A DNA stretch of 64,000 nucleotides from Zoogloea oleivorans. GTDB taxonomy: Bacteria > Pseudomonadota > Gammaproteobacteria > Burkholderiales > Rhodocyclaceae. The stretch is from contig JAOAUC010000040.1 of the NCBI GenBank assembly GCA_030157785.1, forward strand, positions 1 through 64,000, in the 5' to 3' direction. The position numbers were made by a program, and so were the translations under genes. This document shows positions 48,628 through 59,315 of this stretch, one piece after another. A model generated the notes under the pieces. It saw only the letters and a list, made by a program, of their open reading frames with translations, was not told where the DNA came from and searched no databases. Numbering within the stretch: position 1 is the first letter of the stretch; every line of letters begins with the position of its first letter.

Positions 48628-51214
48628 ACGGCCCGGTCGTTTGCGCCACGCGCCAGGTTTGACGCCCGGCCTGTTTGGCCGTGTACATCGCGGCGTCGGC
48701 GCAGGCCATCAGCGTGTCGGCTGTTTCGGCGTGGGTGGGAAACAGGCTGATGCCGATGCTGCACGAGATTTCCATGACGTGACTGTCGATGTGGAAAGGC
48801 TCCGAGAGCTGGGCGACGATCTTGCTCGCGACGATACCGGTGTCTTCGGGCACCGGCAGGTCGGGCAGGATGGCAACGAACTCGTCGCCGCCAAGGCGGG
48901 CAACCGTGTCTTCTTCGCGCAGGCAGCTTTCGAGGCGTCGGGCCACCTGGCGGAGCAGTTCGTCGCCGGCGGCATGACCGTAGGCGTCGTTGACCGGTTT
49001 GAAGTGATCCAGATCGATGAACAGCACGGCCACCACGGTTTGCTTGCGATGGGCCTGGGCGATGGCCCGTTTGAGGCGGTCTTCGAGCAGCTTGCGCTTG
49101 GGCAGGCCGGTGAGTTCGTCGAAGTTGGCCTGGCGCCAGACCGCGTCGGCCTCGCGCTTGCGTTCGGTGATGTCGCTGAACAAGGCCACGTAGCGCCGGT
49201 CGTGACCCGGCCGTTCGGGAACGACGCTGATGCGCAGCCAGGCAATGTAGATCCGCCCATCCTTGCGCGCGTTGCTGATCTCGCCTTCCCAGCGCCCGTC
49301 CTGCTCCAGGCGTTGCCACATGGCGGTGTAGAAGTCGGGGTCATGCAGGCCTGAAGACAGCACGGATGGATTTCTGCCCAGGACTTCTTCGGCCCGGTAA
49401 CCGGTCAGCGCGGCGAAGGCCGGATTGACGGCAACGATCCGGTTATCGGCGTTGGTGACCAGAATGCCTTCGCTGGCGACATCGAATACCGACTTGGCCA
49501 CCCGCAGGGATTCTTCGGCTTCGACCAGTTTGGAGATGTCGGAAAACGACAGAACGGCGGCTTCACGCCCCGCTTGTCCCAGGGGCCGCAGGGGACGGCT
49601 GCTGATGACAATCCACGCCCGTTCTCCACCGGGCTTCAGGACGCCGAGGGCCACGTGGTCGAGATATTCGCCACGGATTGCGCGGGCCGCCGGGAGCTCG
49701 TCGGGCTCCAGCATCTTGCCGTCGGCGCCGAGAAGCATGTAACGCCTTGCCTGCAGGCCTTCGACATCGACGCCGAGGATGGCCAGGGCGGCATCGTTCC
49801 AGGCCGAGAAGCTGCCGTCGCTCCGGACCACGATGACGCCCTCGGCAATGGTCAGGAACAGGCTGCGATGCAGCTCCTCGCTGGCGGCCAGGCGCTGCGC
49901 GAGTTCGCGGCGGTCGGTGACATCATGGACGATGGAGAACAGCAGGGTCTTTTCTTCGACCTCGACGGGGCCGGAATAGACCTCCACGTCGCGCTCGGCG
50001 CCGGAGGCCAGGCGATGGCGGAAGAGGAAGAAATTGCGCTGTTCGCAAAAGGCCTTGTCCATCTCCGCCTTGATGTCCTCTGCCGACAGGCAGTTCAGGT
50101 CCTTGATGAGCATGGCCAGCAGGGCTTCCCGTGGATAGCCGTAGTAGCTGATTGCCGCCGGGTTGGCGTCGATGATGCGTCCGCTCTCGGGGTCGATGAG
50201 CAGTTTGACCGAGGTGTTTTTTTCGAAAAAGCTGCGGTGGCGGATCTCGCTGGCACTCAGGGCTTGCTGCTGGCGGGCGGCACGCAGCAGCAGTACCGAG
50301 ACAAAAGCGGCCAGCACGAGAATCAGGCCGCTGCCCAGCCAGGCACGCAAGCGGCTGCGGTCGATCTCTTCCTGGATGGTATCGAGCAGCGGCGCTTCGT
50401 CGAGCCCGATATTGATGATCACCGGATACATGTGCCCGCGTTGCCATGCGTAGGTCCGGTTGATTTTGTCGAAGGCTGCGGTCACCCGGAACGATCCCCG
50501 GGGCGGTGCATCCGCTTGCAGAAAGGGGCGCTCGGGCGGTACGGACTTGCCCATGGCTTCCTGGAGTTTGGGCGTGCGCGCCAGATAGGCGCCGTCGGCA
50601 CGGAACACCGAGAGGGTGTTGTTGCCGCTCAGGGCCATCTGCCGGTGACCGTTGGCCAGGTATTGGGGCGCCAGCGACAGCACCATCACACCCGCGAATT
50701 TCCCCTTCCGCCGGATGGGGCGCGTCAGCTGGATCGACCACACGCCGGACGCCCGGCCGAGCACTGGATGGCTGATGTACAGCGCGTCGGCTTCGGTGTG
50801 GAGATGGGCCTGGAAATGCTCGCGATCGCCGAGGTTGATGCGGGCGGCGTGACCAATGCTAGACCACACCAGGTAGCCGGCCGCATCGATGACTGCAATC
50901 TGGACGATCGAACCCGGTGGAAAGTGCTCGTAGATGGTTTTGACATCGCCATTGATCGGCTTGCCCGACTCGTATTCGTCGCGCACCCGGAGGAGGGCGA
51001 AATCGGCGGTACGGATTGCAGCTTCGGTTTGCTCGGCCACCGCGCCGCTGAGCTCCCTGGCTCGCAGTTCCAGTTGGGCGAGGGCATTGTTGCGCAGCCG
51101 ATCAAAGGATATGCCGAGGCGCCATCCGTAAATGCCAACGGCAAGCAGGGCCAGCGCCATGGTAAGCGCGGCCAGCAAGTGCAGGCGCGAGATCCGCGGA
51201 GTGGCGTGCGCCAC
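48617..51214 (-). CDS. Membrane-bound PAS-GGDEF diguanylate cyclase
   Basis: An 865-residue sensor. Order: membrane helix (about 11-30), a long periplasmic dCache-like sensing region, a second helix (about 293-312), three PAS segments, and a C-terminal GGDEF domain. The catalytic motif RLGGDEF is intact, with an RxxD inhibitory site (REED) five residues ahead, so it should make c-di-GMP under product control. No EAL domain follows. Ligands of dCache domains are often small organic acids, which would suit a catabolic island, but that is inference. Confidence 0.9.
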   Translation of the reverse strand: MAHATPRISRLHLLAALTMALALLAVGIYGWRLGISFDRLRNNALAQLELRARELSGAVAEQTEAAIRTADFALLRVRDEYESGKPINGDVKTIYEHFPPGSIVQIAVIDAAGYLVWSSIGHAARINLGDREHFQAHLHTEADALYISHPVLGRASGVWSIQLTRPIRRKGKFAGVMVLSLAPQYLANGHRQMALSGNNTLSVFRADGAYLARTPKLQEAMGKSVPPERPFLQADAPPRGSFRVTAAFDKINRTYAWQRGHMYPVIINIGLDEAPLLDTIQEEIDRSRLRAWLGSGLILVLAAFVSVLLLRAARQQQALSASEIRHRSFFEKNTSVKLLIDPESGRIIDANPAAISYYGYPREALLAMLIKDLNCLSAEDIKAEMDKAFCEQRNFFLFRHRLASGAERDVEVYSGPVEVEEKTLLFSIVHDVTDRRELAQRLAASEELHRSLFLTIAEGVIVVRSDGSFSAWNDAALAILGVDVEGLQARRYMLLGADGKMLEPDELPAARAIRGEYLDHVALGVLKPGGERAWIVISSRPLRPLGQAGREAAVLSFSDISKLVEAEESLRVAKSVFDVASEGILVTNADNRIVAVNPAFAALTGYRAEEVLGRNPSVLSSGLHDPDFYTAMWQRLEQDGRWEGEISNARKDGRIYIAWLRISVVPERPGHDRRYVALFSDITERKREADAVWRQANFDELTGLPKRKLLEDRLKRAIAQAHRKQTVVAVLFIDLDHFKPVNDAYGHAAGDELLRQVARRLESCLREEDTVARLGGDEFVAILPDLPVPEDTGIVASKIVAQLSEPFHIDSHVMEISCSIGISLFPTHAETADTLMACADAAMYTAKQAGRQTWRVAQTTGPFRP

Positions 51215-51216
51215 TT

Positions 51217-52116
51217 TCAGGCCGATGCCAGGGGCTCAAGCCCCACGCCATTGCGGACCATGTCCAACATGTCGGAGGCGACTTCCTGCGGGCTGCGTCG
51301 GCCCGGGCGATACCACAGGTACACCCAGTTCATGCTCCCGAGTAGCGACAGTCGCAACAGGGAACGGTCGGTGCCGGGCTTCAGGGGCAGGGCTTCGATC
51401 AGCTCCCGGAAGACTTGCTCGTATTCCTCGCGGAAGGGCTGGACGCGCGCCAGCAGGGCTTCGTTGCTCACGAAAGCCAGGCTGGTGCCGGTGATGCGGT
51501 CGACCGGCGAGCCTTCGACCAGGCCATGGACGTGTACTTCGCAGGCCCGGCGCAGGCGCTCCCAGGGGTCGTTCAACCCCTCGCCGGCTGCTTTGGCGCG
51601 CTTCAGCACACGCCGGAAGCCCTCCCGGTGCACCGCGATGTAAAGCTCTTCCTTGGAGTCGAAGTGATGGTAGATCGAGCCGGGCAGCAGGCCGACGCGG
51701 CTGGCAATGTCGCGGATCGAGGTACGGTCATAGCCCACGCTGCTGAACAGCTCGGCGGCGGCGTTGATGATGATTTCGCTGCGCTCCAGGGGTTCAACCC
51801 GCTGCTTGCCGCTACTGCTGCGCGGCCGCCGCAAGCCGGCGGTGACCGAACTGCGCTCCATCAGCCGGCGCTGGCTGTCGGTAAGCATCTGGACGCCGCT
51901 ACCGGATTCGGCCATCAGCGCCTTGAGACGCTTCACGGTGGTTTCCAGATCGTGTTTTTGCAGAATGTAGCGGACGCCGGACGGCGAAATCCCGTAACCC
52001 TCGTCGCGCAGGCGCTTGGCCACGGCCGCCTGGCCGAGCTCGGGCTCGCGACGCGCCAGTTCGAGAATGGCGGATTCGCTGTCGTTTGTAGGGAGTGTTT
52101 CGTGCTGCTCTGCCAT
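51217..52116 (-). CDS. TetR-family regulator with an extra N-terminal HTH
   Basis: A 299-residue protein, about 100 residues longer than a normal TetR. Residues 112-160 are the TetR DNA-binding domain (IINAAAELFSSVGYDRTSIRDIASRVG, with LLPGSIYHHFDSKEELY). Before it, residues 15-60 form another helix-turn-helix (GQAAVAKRLRDEGYGISPSGVRYIL) of the kind seen in transposases and Mu-type repressors. The C domain is a TetR ligand/dimer domain. It diverges from the Liv transporter and CoA-ligase operon and probably controls it through the palindromes at 52244-52261. Confidence 0.85.
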   Translation of the reverse strand: MAEQHETLPTNDSESAILELARREPELGQAAVAKRLRDEGYGISPSGVRYILQKHDLETTVKRLKALMAESGSGVQMLTDSQRRLMERSSVTAGLRRPRSSSGKQRVEPLERSEIIINAAAELFSSVGYDRTSIRDIASRVGLLPGSIYHHFDSKEELYIAVHREGFRRVLKRAKAAGEGLNDPWERLRRACEVHVHGLVEGSPVDRITGTSLAFVSNEALLARVQPFREEYEQVFRELIEALPLKPGTDRSLLRLSLLGSMNWVYLWYRPGRRSPQEVASDMLDMVRNGVGLEPLASA

Positions 52117-52243
52117 CTGAAGACCTTTCCAATTTCCCGAGTTTAATGCAGAGCGCCTGCAGAAGCCCCATTTTTCCCGGAAGGACGCCTTTCTCCAGCC
52201 ATGTCCTGCGGCTTTTCCGAACGCCTGTTCGTCACAATTCTAT

Positions 52244-52261
52244 ACTAATTAGTTGAACTAA
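52244..52261. promoter_or_regulatory. Overlapping palindromes, probable TetR operator
   Basis: ACTAATTAGT (52244-52253) and TTAGTTGAACTAA (52249-52261) are both perfect inverted repeats built from ACTAA/TTAGT half-sites. They end 3 bases before a -35 box. Confidence 0.6.
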
Positions 52262-52264
52262 CGT

Positions 52265-52293
52265 TTGACAGGGTAGTTTGTCGACGGTAGAGT
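52265..52293 (+). promoter_or_regulatory. Sigma-70 promoter of the aromatic-acid uptake operon
   Basis: TTGACA (52265-52270), a 17-base spacer and TAGAGT (52288-52293) form a strong consensus-like promoter. The leader to the first gene at 52512 is about 210 bases and holds no other gene that I can support. Confidence 0.65.
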
Positions 52294-52511
52294 GACATCA
52301 CGCTGACAAGTAAAGGCAGCGCCCGCCGGAAAAGAGTGACCCAAGTCGCCGTCCGGCTCCACATTGCAGGAATGTGAGGAGACACAAGAATGAGCCCGAG
52401 ACTTCGCTCTCACCGGGCCGGAACATCGAGCTTTCTGGTCGTTCAGGCCGGCGCGGAATCGCACAGCTGTGCGGAATCCGCCCCAGGCGCCTGCAGGACG
52501 GGGAGGATCTG

Positions 52512-53546
52512 ATGGATCTGGACATTGCGCTGATCCTGACCCAGGACGGCATCACCACCGGCGCGGTTTACGCCCTGCTGGCCATCGCCCTTGTATTGGT
52601 GTTCGCGGTTACCCGGGTGATCTTCATTCCCCAGGGCGAATATGTGGCCTACGGGGCACTCACCATGGCCATGCTGCAGCAGGGCAAGGTGCCCGGCACC
52701 CTGTGGTTGCTGGTAGCCATGGGGGTGTTCGCAGCCCTGCTCGACGGCGTCCGGGCGATGCGCGGCGGCCCCCGCGTCGGGCTGGCGGCCAGCCTGGGCT
52801 GGACCGTGGCTTACCCGCTGGCACTGGCTGCGTTGCTCTACGCGATGCCGGCGACCCAGTCGATCATCGTGCAGGCGGCCCTGACCCTGGCCATCCTGGT
52901 GCCTCTCGGTCCGCTGATGTATCGCCTGGCCTACCAGCCGGTGGCCGAAGGCTCGGTGCTGGTCCTGCTGATCGTGTCGGTGGCCATTCATGTGTCGATG
53001 GTCGGCCTCGGGCTGCTCTTCTTCGGTGCCGAAGGCTCGCGTACGCCGGCTTTCTCGGATGCCCAGTTCAGCGTCGGGGCACTGACGATCAGCGGCCAGC
53101 AGGTGTGGGTGGTTGTCGCCTCGGCGGCGTTGATCGTCGGGCTGTGGCTGTTCTTTGATCGCAGCCTGTACGGCAAGGCCCTGCGTGCCACTGCCATCAA
53201 CCGCAACGGGGCGCGCCTGATGGGCTTCTCGCCGGTTTTTGCGGGCAAGCTGACCTTCGTGCTGGCGGCTTTCATCGGGGTGCTGTCCGGCATCCTGATC
53301 GCCCCGCTGACCACCATCTATTACGACACGGGCTTCCTGATCGGCCTGAAGGGCTTCGTCGCCGCGATCATCGGCGGCCTGGCGAGCTACCCGATTGCTG
53401 CCGCCGGTGCGCTGCTGGTGGGTGTGCTGGAATCCTTCTCGTCCTTCTGGGCCAGTGCCTACAAGGAAGTCTTCGTGTTCACGCTGATCATCCCGGTGCT
53501 GGTCTGGCGTTCCCTGACGAGCCATCACATCGAGGAGGACGAATGA
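52512..53546 (+). CDS. Branched-chain-type ABC transporter permease (LivH)
   Basis: A 344-residue inner-membrane permease with about eight to nine hydrophobic segments; FAVTRVIFIPQGEYVAYGAL is the LivH-like first signature and IGGLASYPIAAAGALLVG the later one. It is longer than classical LivH. ATG at 52512 follows GGGGAGGA; the open frame from 52374 adds a basic, non-membrane stretch and is rejected. It overlaps the next gene by ATGA. Confidence 0.9.
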   Translation: MDLDIALILTQDGITTGAVYALLAIALVLVFAVTRVIFIPQGEYVAYGALTMAMLQQGKVPGTLWLLVAMGVFAALLDGVRAMRGGPRVGLAASLGWTVAYPLALAALLYAMPATQSIIVQAALTLAILVPLGPLMYRLAYQPVAEGSVLVLLIVSVAIHVSMVGLGLLFFGAEGSRTPAFSDAQFSVGALTISGQQVWVVVASAALIVGLWLFFDRSLYGKALRATAINRNGARLMGFSPVFAGKLTFVLAAFIGVLSGILIAPLTTIYYDTGFLIGLKGFVAAIIGGLASYPIAAAGALLVGVLESFSSFWASAYKEVFVFTLIIPVLVWRSLTSHHIEEDE

Positions 53547-55401
53547 ACGCCCCCAACCGTCAAGCGGCCGTGCTGCCCGCCGTGGGAGGCGCCCGCTCCG
53601 GCGCGGCTTCCCTGCTCAGCAGCCGCAACATCCTGATCGCCTTCGTGGCCGTGCTGGCCATTGCGCCGGTGCTGCTGCCGGAGTTCTACATTACGCTGCT
53701 CAACTACATCGGGCTGGCGGCCATGGTGGCCCTCGGGCTGGTGCTGCTCACCGGCGTCGGTGGCCTGACCAGCTTCGGGCAGGCGGCTTTCGTGGGCGTC
53801 GGGGCCTACACCACCGCCGTGCTGACCACTTCGCAGGCACTGCCGGCATGGCTGGTGTGGGCTGCCTCGCCGTGGCCGGCGCTGCTGGTCGGGCTGCTCA
53901 TCACTGCCACGGTGGCGCTGATCCTCGGCTCGCTGACCCTGCGCCTGTCGGGCCACTACCTGCCGCTGGGCACCATCGCCTGGGGCATCAGCCTGTACTT
54001 CATGTTCGGCACCATGGAAACCCTCGGCGGGCATTCCGGCCTGTCGGGCATTCCGCCGATCAACCTGTTCGGTTGGGTGCTGGATGAAGGGCGGGAGATC
54101 TTCTATCTGATCTGGGCTTTCCTGCTGGTTGCCGCGCTGACCACCGAGAACCTCCTCGATTCCCGCGAAGGCCGCGCCATCCGCGCCCTCAAGGGCGGCA
54201 TGGTGATGGCCGAGGCGATGGGCGTGGATACCTCCCGCTCGCGCATGGTCATCTTCGTCATCGCCGCCATGCACGCCGCTGCCGCCGGCTGGCTGTACGC
54301 CCACCTGCAGCGCTTCGTGAATCCGTCGCCCTTCGGCGTGCATGTGGGTATCGAATACCTGTTCATGGCAGTGGTCGGCGGGGCAGGGCAGGTGTGGGGG
54401 GCGATTGCCGGTGCCGGCGTCATCACCATCCTCAAGCAGTGGCTGCAGGACTGGCTGCCCAAGGTGTTCGGCGCGTCGGGCAACTTCGAGACGATCATCT
54501 TCGGCCTGATGATGGTGGTGATCCTGCAGCGTGCCCGCGACGGCCTGTGGCCGCTGCTGGCCAAACTGGTGCCGGCCCGTGGCACGACCCGCGTCATCGA
54601 TGCCACTGCCGAGCCCCTGCCGCGCAAGGCCATGCCGGCCGCCGGCGAGGTGATCCTCGAAGCGAAGAACGTGACCCGCCGCTTCGGTGGCCTGGTGGCC
54701 AACAACGACATGAACCTGCATGTCGAAGCCGGCGAGATCCTGGCCCTGATCGGCCCCAACGGTGCCGGCAAGAGCACCATGTTCAACCAGCTCTCGGGTG
54801 TCGATACGCCCACCTCCGGCGAAGTGCTGTTCCGCGGCAAGTCGATTGCCGGGCACGGCTCGCGGGAGATTGCCCACCTGGGCATGAGCCGCAGCTTCCA
54901 GCATGTGCGCCTGCTGCCGAAGATGAGCGTGCTCGAAAACGTGGCCATCGGTGCCCACCTGCGCGGCACGAAGAGCGTGCTGCCGTCGGCCTGGCGCCTC
55001 GACCGGGCCGAGGAGGCCCGCATCCTGCGCGAAGCCGCCTTCCAGATCGAACGGGTTGGCCTTGCCGATTTCATGCACGCCGAAGCCGGCAGCCTGGCCC
55101 TGGGCCAGCAGCGCATTCTCGAAATTGCCCGGGCGCTGGCGTCCGATCCCTGCCTGCTGCTCCTCGACGAGCCTGCCGCCGGCCTGCGCCTGAAGGAGAA
55201 GCAAGCCCTCGGCGAGCTGATGAAGAAGCTGCGCGGCGAAGGCATGGCGATCCTGCTGGTGGAGCACGACATGGACTTCGTGATGGGCCTGGTGGATCGG
55301 GTGGTGGTGATGGAATTCGGCCAGAAGATCGCCGAGGGTCTGCCCGACGAGGTGCAGAAGAACCCGCGCGTGCTCGAAGCCTATCTCGGGGGAGTGGAGT
55401 G

Positions 55402-55402
<1 letters not shown>
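53543..55402 (+). CDS. Fused ABC transporter permease-ATPase (LivM-LivG)
   Basis: A 619-residue fusion. Residues 1 to about 345 are a LivM permease (GVGGLTSFGQAAFVGVGAY). Residues from about 370 are a LivG ATPase with Walker A GPNGAGKST near residue 404, a signature variant LALGQQRILEIA, Walker B LLLLDEPAAGL and LVEHDMDF. The first transporter in this window has these two as separate genes, so the two systems are not recent copies. It is coupled to both neighbours. Confidence 0.92.
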
Positions 55403-56160
<758 letters not shown>

Positions 56161-56262
56161 TTGCCCCGCTTAAAAGGGGAACAGCAACTGAAGTCGAATG
56201 AACAAGAAGCCGGGCGGCAGCCGCCGACCTGGCTCAACCCAAACAAATCAAAGGAGCGAAAC

Positions 56263-57405
56263 ATGAGGATGACCAAACTCGCAGCAGTGCTTTCCACCCT
56301 GGCCCTGTTTTCCAGCCAGGCGGCGCTGGCCGACATCACCGTCGGCGTGTCCCTGTCCACCACCGGCCCGGCCGCGTCCCTCGGCATTCCCGAGAAGAAC
56401 GTCTTTGCCATGCTGCCGACCAAGATCGCCGGCGAGAACGTGAAGTACATCGTTCTCGACGACGCCACCGACCCGTCAGCTGCCAGCAAGAACGCCCGCA
56501 AGCTGGTGTCGGAAGACAAGGTGGACGTACTGGTCGGTTCCGCCAGCACGCCGGCGTCGGTGGCCATTGCCGAAGTGGCCTTCGAGAGCAAGACCCCGCA
56601 GGTCGCCATCTCCCCGGTTAACCTGCCGCCCGAGAAGAGCGCCTGGGTTTTCCGCACTCCGCAGAACAACACCCTGATGGCCGGCGCGCTGGTCGAGCAC
56701 ATGAAGGCCAGCGGCGTGAAGAGCGTCGGCTTCATCGGCTTTTCGGACGTATATGGTGAAGACTGGCTCAATGCCATCACTCCGCTGCTGGCCAGCGCCG
56801 GCATCAAGCTGGGTGCCGTCGAGCGCTACGCCCGCAACGACACCTCGGTGAGCGGTCAGGTGCTCAAGCTGGTTGCCAGCAAGCCGGACGCGATCCTCGT
56901 GGTGGGTTCCGGCAGCCCCGCAGCGCTACCCCAGACCGGCCTCGTCGAGCGCGGTTTCAAGGGGCAGATCTATCAAACGCATGCAGCGGTGAATCAGGCC
57001 TTCCTGAGCGTGGCCGGCAAGGCCGCCGAAGGCGTGATCATGCCGGTCGGTCCGGTCGTCGTTGCCAAGCAGATTCCCGATTCCCATCCGTCGAAGAAGC
57101 TGGGCATCGAGTTCGTGCAGAAATACGAGGAAAAGTATGGCGCCGGCAGCTTCGTGTCTTTCGCCGGCCACGCCTACGACGCCTACCACCTGATCGAAGC
57201 CGCCGTGCCGGTGGCCCTCAAGAAGGCCAAGCCGGGCACGCCGGAGTTCCGCAAGGCCCTGCGCGACGCCATGGAAACGAACAAGGAAGTGGTGGCCACC
57301 CACGGCGTGTACAACATGACGCCCACCGACCACTTCGGCCTCGACCAGCGCGGCCGTGTGCTGATCCGTGTCGAGGGCGGCGCCTACAAGCTGCTCGCCA
57401 AGTAA
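56263..57405 (+). CDS. ABC transporter periplasmic substrate-binding protein
   Basis: A 380-residue type I periplasmic binding protein. The signal peptide ends SSQAALA before DITVGVSLSTTGPAASLG. ATG at 56263 has AAGGAGCG upstream; the open frame from 56161 is not used. By operon context it likely binds an aromatic carboxylate such as a phenylpropanoid; related proteins bind p-coumarate-type acids. Unlike the first system, the binding-protein gene comes last among the transporter genes. Confidence 0.9.
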   Translation: MRMTKLAAVLSTLALFSSQAALADITVGVSLSTTGPAASLGIPEKNVFAMLPTKIAGENVKYIVLDDATDPSAASKNARKLVSEDKVDVLVGSASTPASVAIAEVAFESKTPQVAISPVNLPPEKSAWVFRTPQNNTLMAGALVEHMKASGVKSVGFIGFSDVYGEDWLNAITPLLASAGIKLGAVERYARNDTSVSGQVLKLVASKPDAILVVGSGSPAALPQTGLVERGFKGQIYQTHAAVNQAFLSVAGKAAEGVIMPVGPVVVAKQIPDSHPSKKLGIEFVQKYEEKYGAGSFVSFAGHAYDAYHLIEAAVPVALKKAKPGTPEFRKALRDAMETNKEVVATHGVYNMTPTDHFGLDQRGRVLIRVEGGAYKLLAK

Positions 57406-57415
57406 GGAGCGGGCG

Positions 57416-59290
57416 ATGGCTACGCAAACTCCCTCCACGACCGGCAGCCGGCAGATGTTCTCCGACCCGCTGGTGATGATCGAGGCCCGGGCCGACGGCA
57501 CGCGCATCCTGCGTTCCGGCATTCCGTTGCCCGATACCTACACCCGCTGCGTTGGCGAATGGCTGGAACAGTGGGCGCGGGAAGCACCGGATCGCATGTT
57601 CCTGGCCCAGCGCGGCAAGGACGGCGCCTGGATCGAGCTGAGCTACGGCGAGGCCCGGCGCCGGGTGGTGGCCATCGCCTCCTGGCTGCTCGGCCAGAAC
57701 CTGTCACCCGAGCGCCCGCTGGTGATCCTGTCCGACAACTCCATCGAGCATGCGCTGCTGATGCTGGCGGCGATGCACATTGGCGTGCCGTCCTGCGCGA
57801 TCTCGTCGGGCAATTCGCTGATGTCGAAAGACTTCGCCAAGCTCAAGGGCAACATCGAGCTGATGCGCCCGGGCGTGATCTACGCCGATCCGGTGGAGCG
57901 CTTCATGCCTGCCATCGAGGCGGTGCGGGATCTGCATTCCGGGGTCGTCGTGGCCGGTGGTGCCAGCGGCGCTGTGGCGGGCACCATTCCCTTCCGCGAA
58001 CTGGAAGGCGCGGCCAACGAAGCGGCGGTGATGTCGGCCTTCGCCCGCATCACGCCCGACACCATTGGCAAGTTCCTGTTCACCTCCGGCTCGGTGGGCA
58101 CGCCCAAGGCGGTCATCAACACCCAGCGCATGATGTGCTCCAACCAGAAGGCCAAGGAGCTGATGTGGCCCTTCCTGGCCGAGGAGCCGCCGGTGCTGGT
58201 GGAATGGCTGCCGTGGAGCCACACCTTCGGCAGCAATCACAACTTCAACATGGTGTTGCGCTGGGGCGGCTCGCTGTGGATCGACGAAGGCAAGCCGACC
58301 CCGGCGGCCCTCGACAAGACCGTGCGCAACCTGCGCGAGATCTCGCCGACGGTGTACTTCAACGTGCCCCGCGCCTACGACATGCTGGTGCCGCTGCTGC
58401 GCGAGGACAAGGCCCTGCGCGACAACTTCTTCCGCAAGCTGAAGTTCATCTTCTACGCGGGTGCCGCGCTGCCGCACCACTTGTGGACGGCGCTGGAGGA
58501 TCTTTCCGAAGAGTCCACCGGCAAGCGCATCCTGATGGTGTCCTCCTGGGGCGCCACCGAAACCGCCCCGATGGCCACCGACTGTCACTTCCGCGCCGTG
58601 CGCTCCGGCGTGATCGGCGTGCCGGTGCCGGGTACCGCCCTCAAACTGGTGCCGGTTGCCGACAAGATGGAAGTGCGCGTCAAGGGCCCCAATGTCTTTC
58701 CGGGGTACTGGAAGCAGCCGGATGTCACCGCCAAGTCCTTCGACGAGGAGGGCTACTACATGATCGGCGACGCCGTCGAGTTCGTCGATGTGGCCCGCCC
58801 GACCTTCGGCCTGGTTTTCGACGGCCGCGTCGGGGAAGACTTCAAGCTCCTCACCGGTACCTGGGTGCATGTGGGCTCCCTGCGTGTGGCCGGCATCGAC
58901 GCCCTCAAACCGGTGGCCCAGGACATCGTTGTCACCGGTCACGACCGGGACGAGATCGGCTTCCTGATCTTCCCCAACATTCCCGAGTGCCGGACCCTGT
59001 GCCCGACGCTGCCCGCCGATGCACCGGTTGAACAGGTGTTGAGCAACCCGGCGGTGCTCAGTCGCATCCGCCAGGGCATGGCGATGATGAAGACCACCGG
59101 TGGCGGCACCTCTACTTACGCGGCACGGGCTTTGCTCCTCGCCGAACCGCCCTCCGTCGAGGCGGGCGAAATTACCGACAAGGGTTATATCAACCAGCGG
59201 GCGGTGCTCAACCGCCGCTCCGACCTGGTTGAGTACCTGTATGCAGACGTCCCCGACAAGACCGTGATCACGGTTCACGGCGCGGTCTGA
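57416..59290 (+). CDS. Feruloyl-CoA-synthase-like acyl-CoA ligase
   Basis: A 624-residue AMP-forming ligase most like feruloyl-CoA synthases. The P-loop is FTSGSVGTPKAVINTQRM; the stretch WSHTFGSNHNFNMVL is typical of that group; SSWGATETAPM is the A5-like motif. The usual C-terminal TGKIQR-type motif is replaced, as in Fcs proteins, by a region near TSTYAARALLLAEPPS. It probably activates cinnamate- or phenylpropionate-type acids. ATG at 57416 sits 10 bases after the binding-protein stop. Confidence 0.87.
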   Translation: MATQTPSTTGSRQMFSDPLVMIEARADGTRILRSGIPLPDTYTRCVGEWLEQWAREAPDRMFLAQRGKDGAWIELSYGEARRRVVAIASWLLGQNLSPERPLVILSDNSIEHALLMLAAMHIGVPSCAISSGNSLMSKDFAKLKGNIELMRPGVIYADPVERFMPAIEAVRDLHSGVVVAGGASGAVAGTIPFRELEGAANEAAVMSAFARITPDTIGKFLFTSGSVGTPKAVINTQRMMCSNQKAKELMWPFLAEEPPVLVEWLPWSHTFGSNHNFNMVLRWGGSLWIDEGKPTPAALDKTVRNLREISPTVYFNVPRAYDMLVPLLREDKALRDNFFRKLKFIFYAGAALPHHLWTALEDLSEESTGKRILMVSSWGATETAPMATDCHFRAVRSGVIGVPVPGTALKLVPVADKMEVRVKGPNVFPGYWKQPDVTAKSFDEEGYYMIGDAVEFVDVARPTFGLVFDGRVGEDFKLLTGTWVHVGSLRVAGIDALKPVAQDIVVTGHDRDEIGFLIFPNIPECRTLCPTLPADAPVEQVLSNPAVLSRIRQGMAMMKTTGGGTSTYAARALLLAEPPSVEAGEITDKGYINQRAVLNRRSDLVEYLYADVPDKTVITVHGAV

Positions 59291-59315
59291 GCGCAAATAA
59301 TAAGGAGAACAGCCA

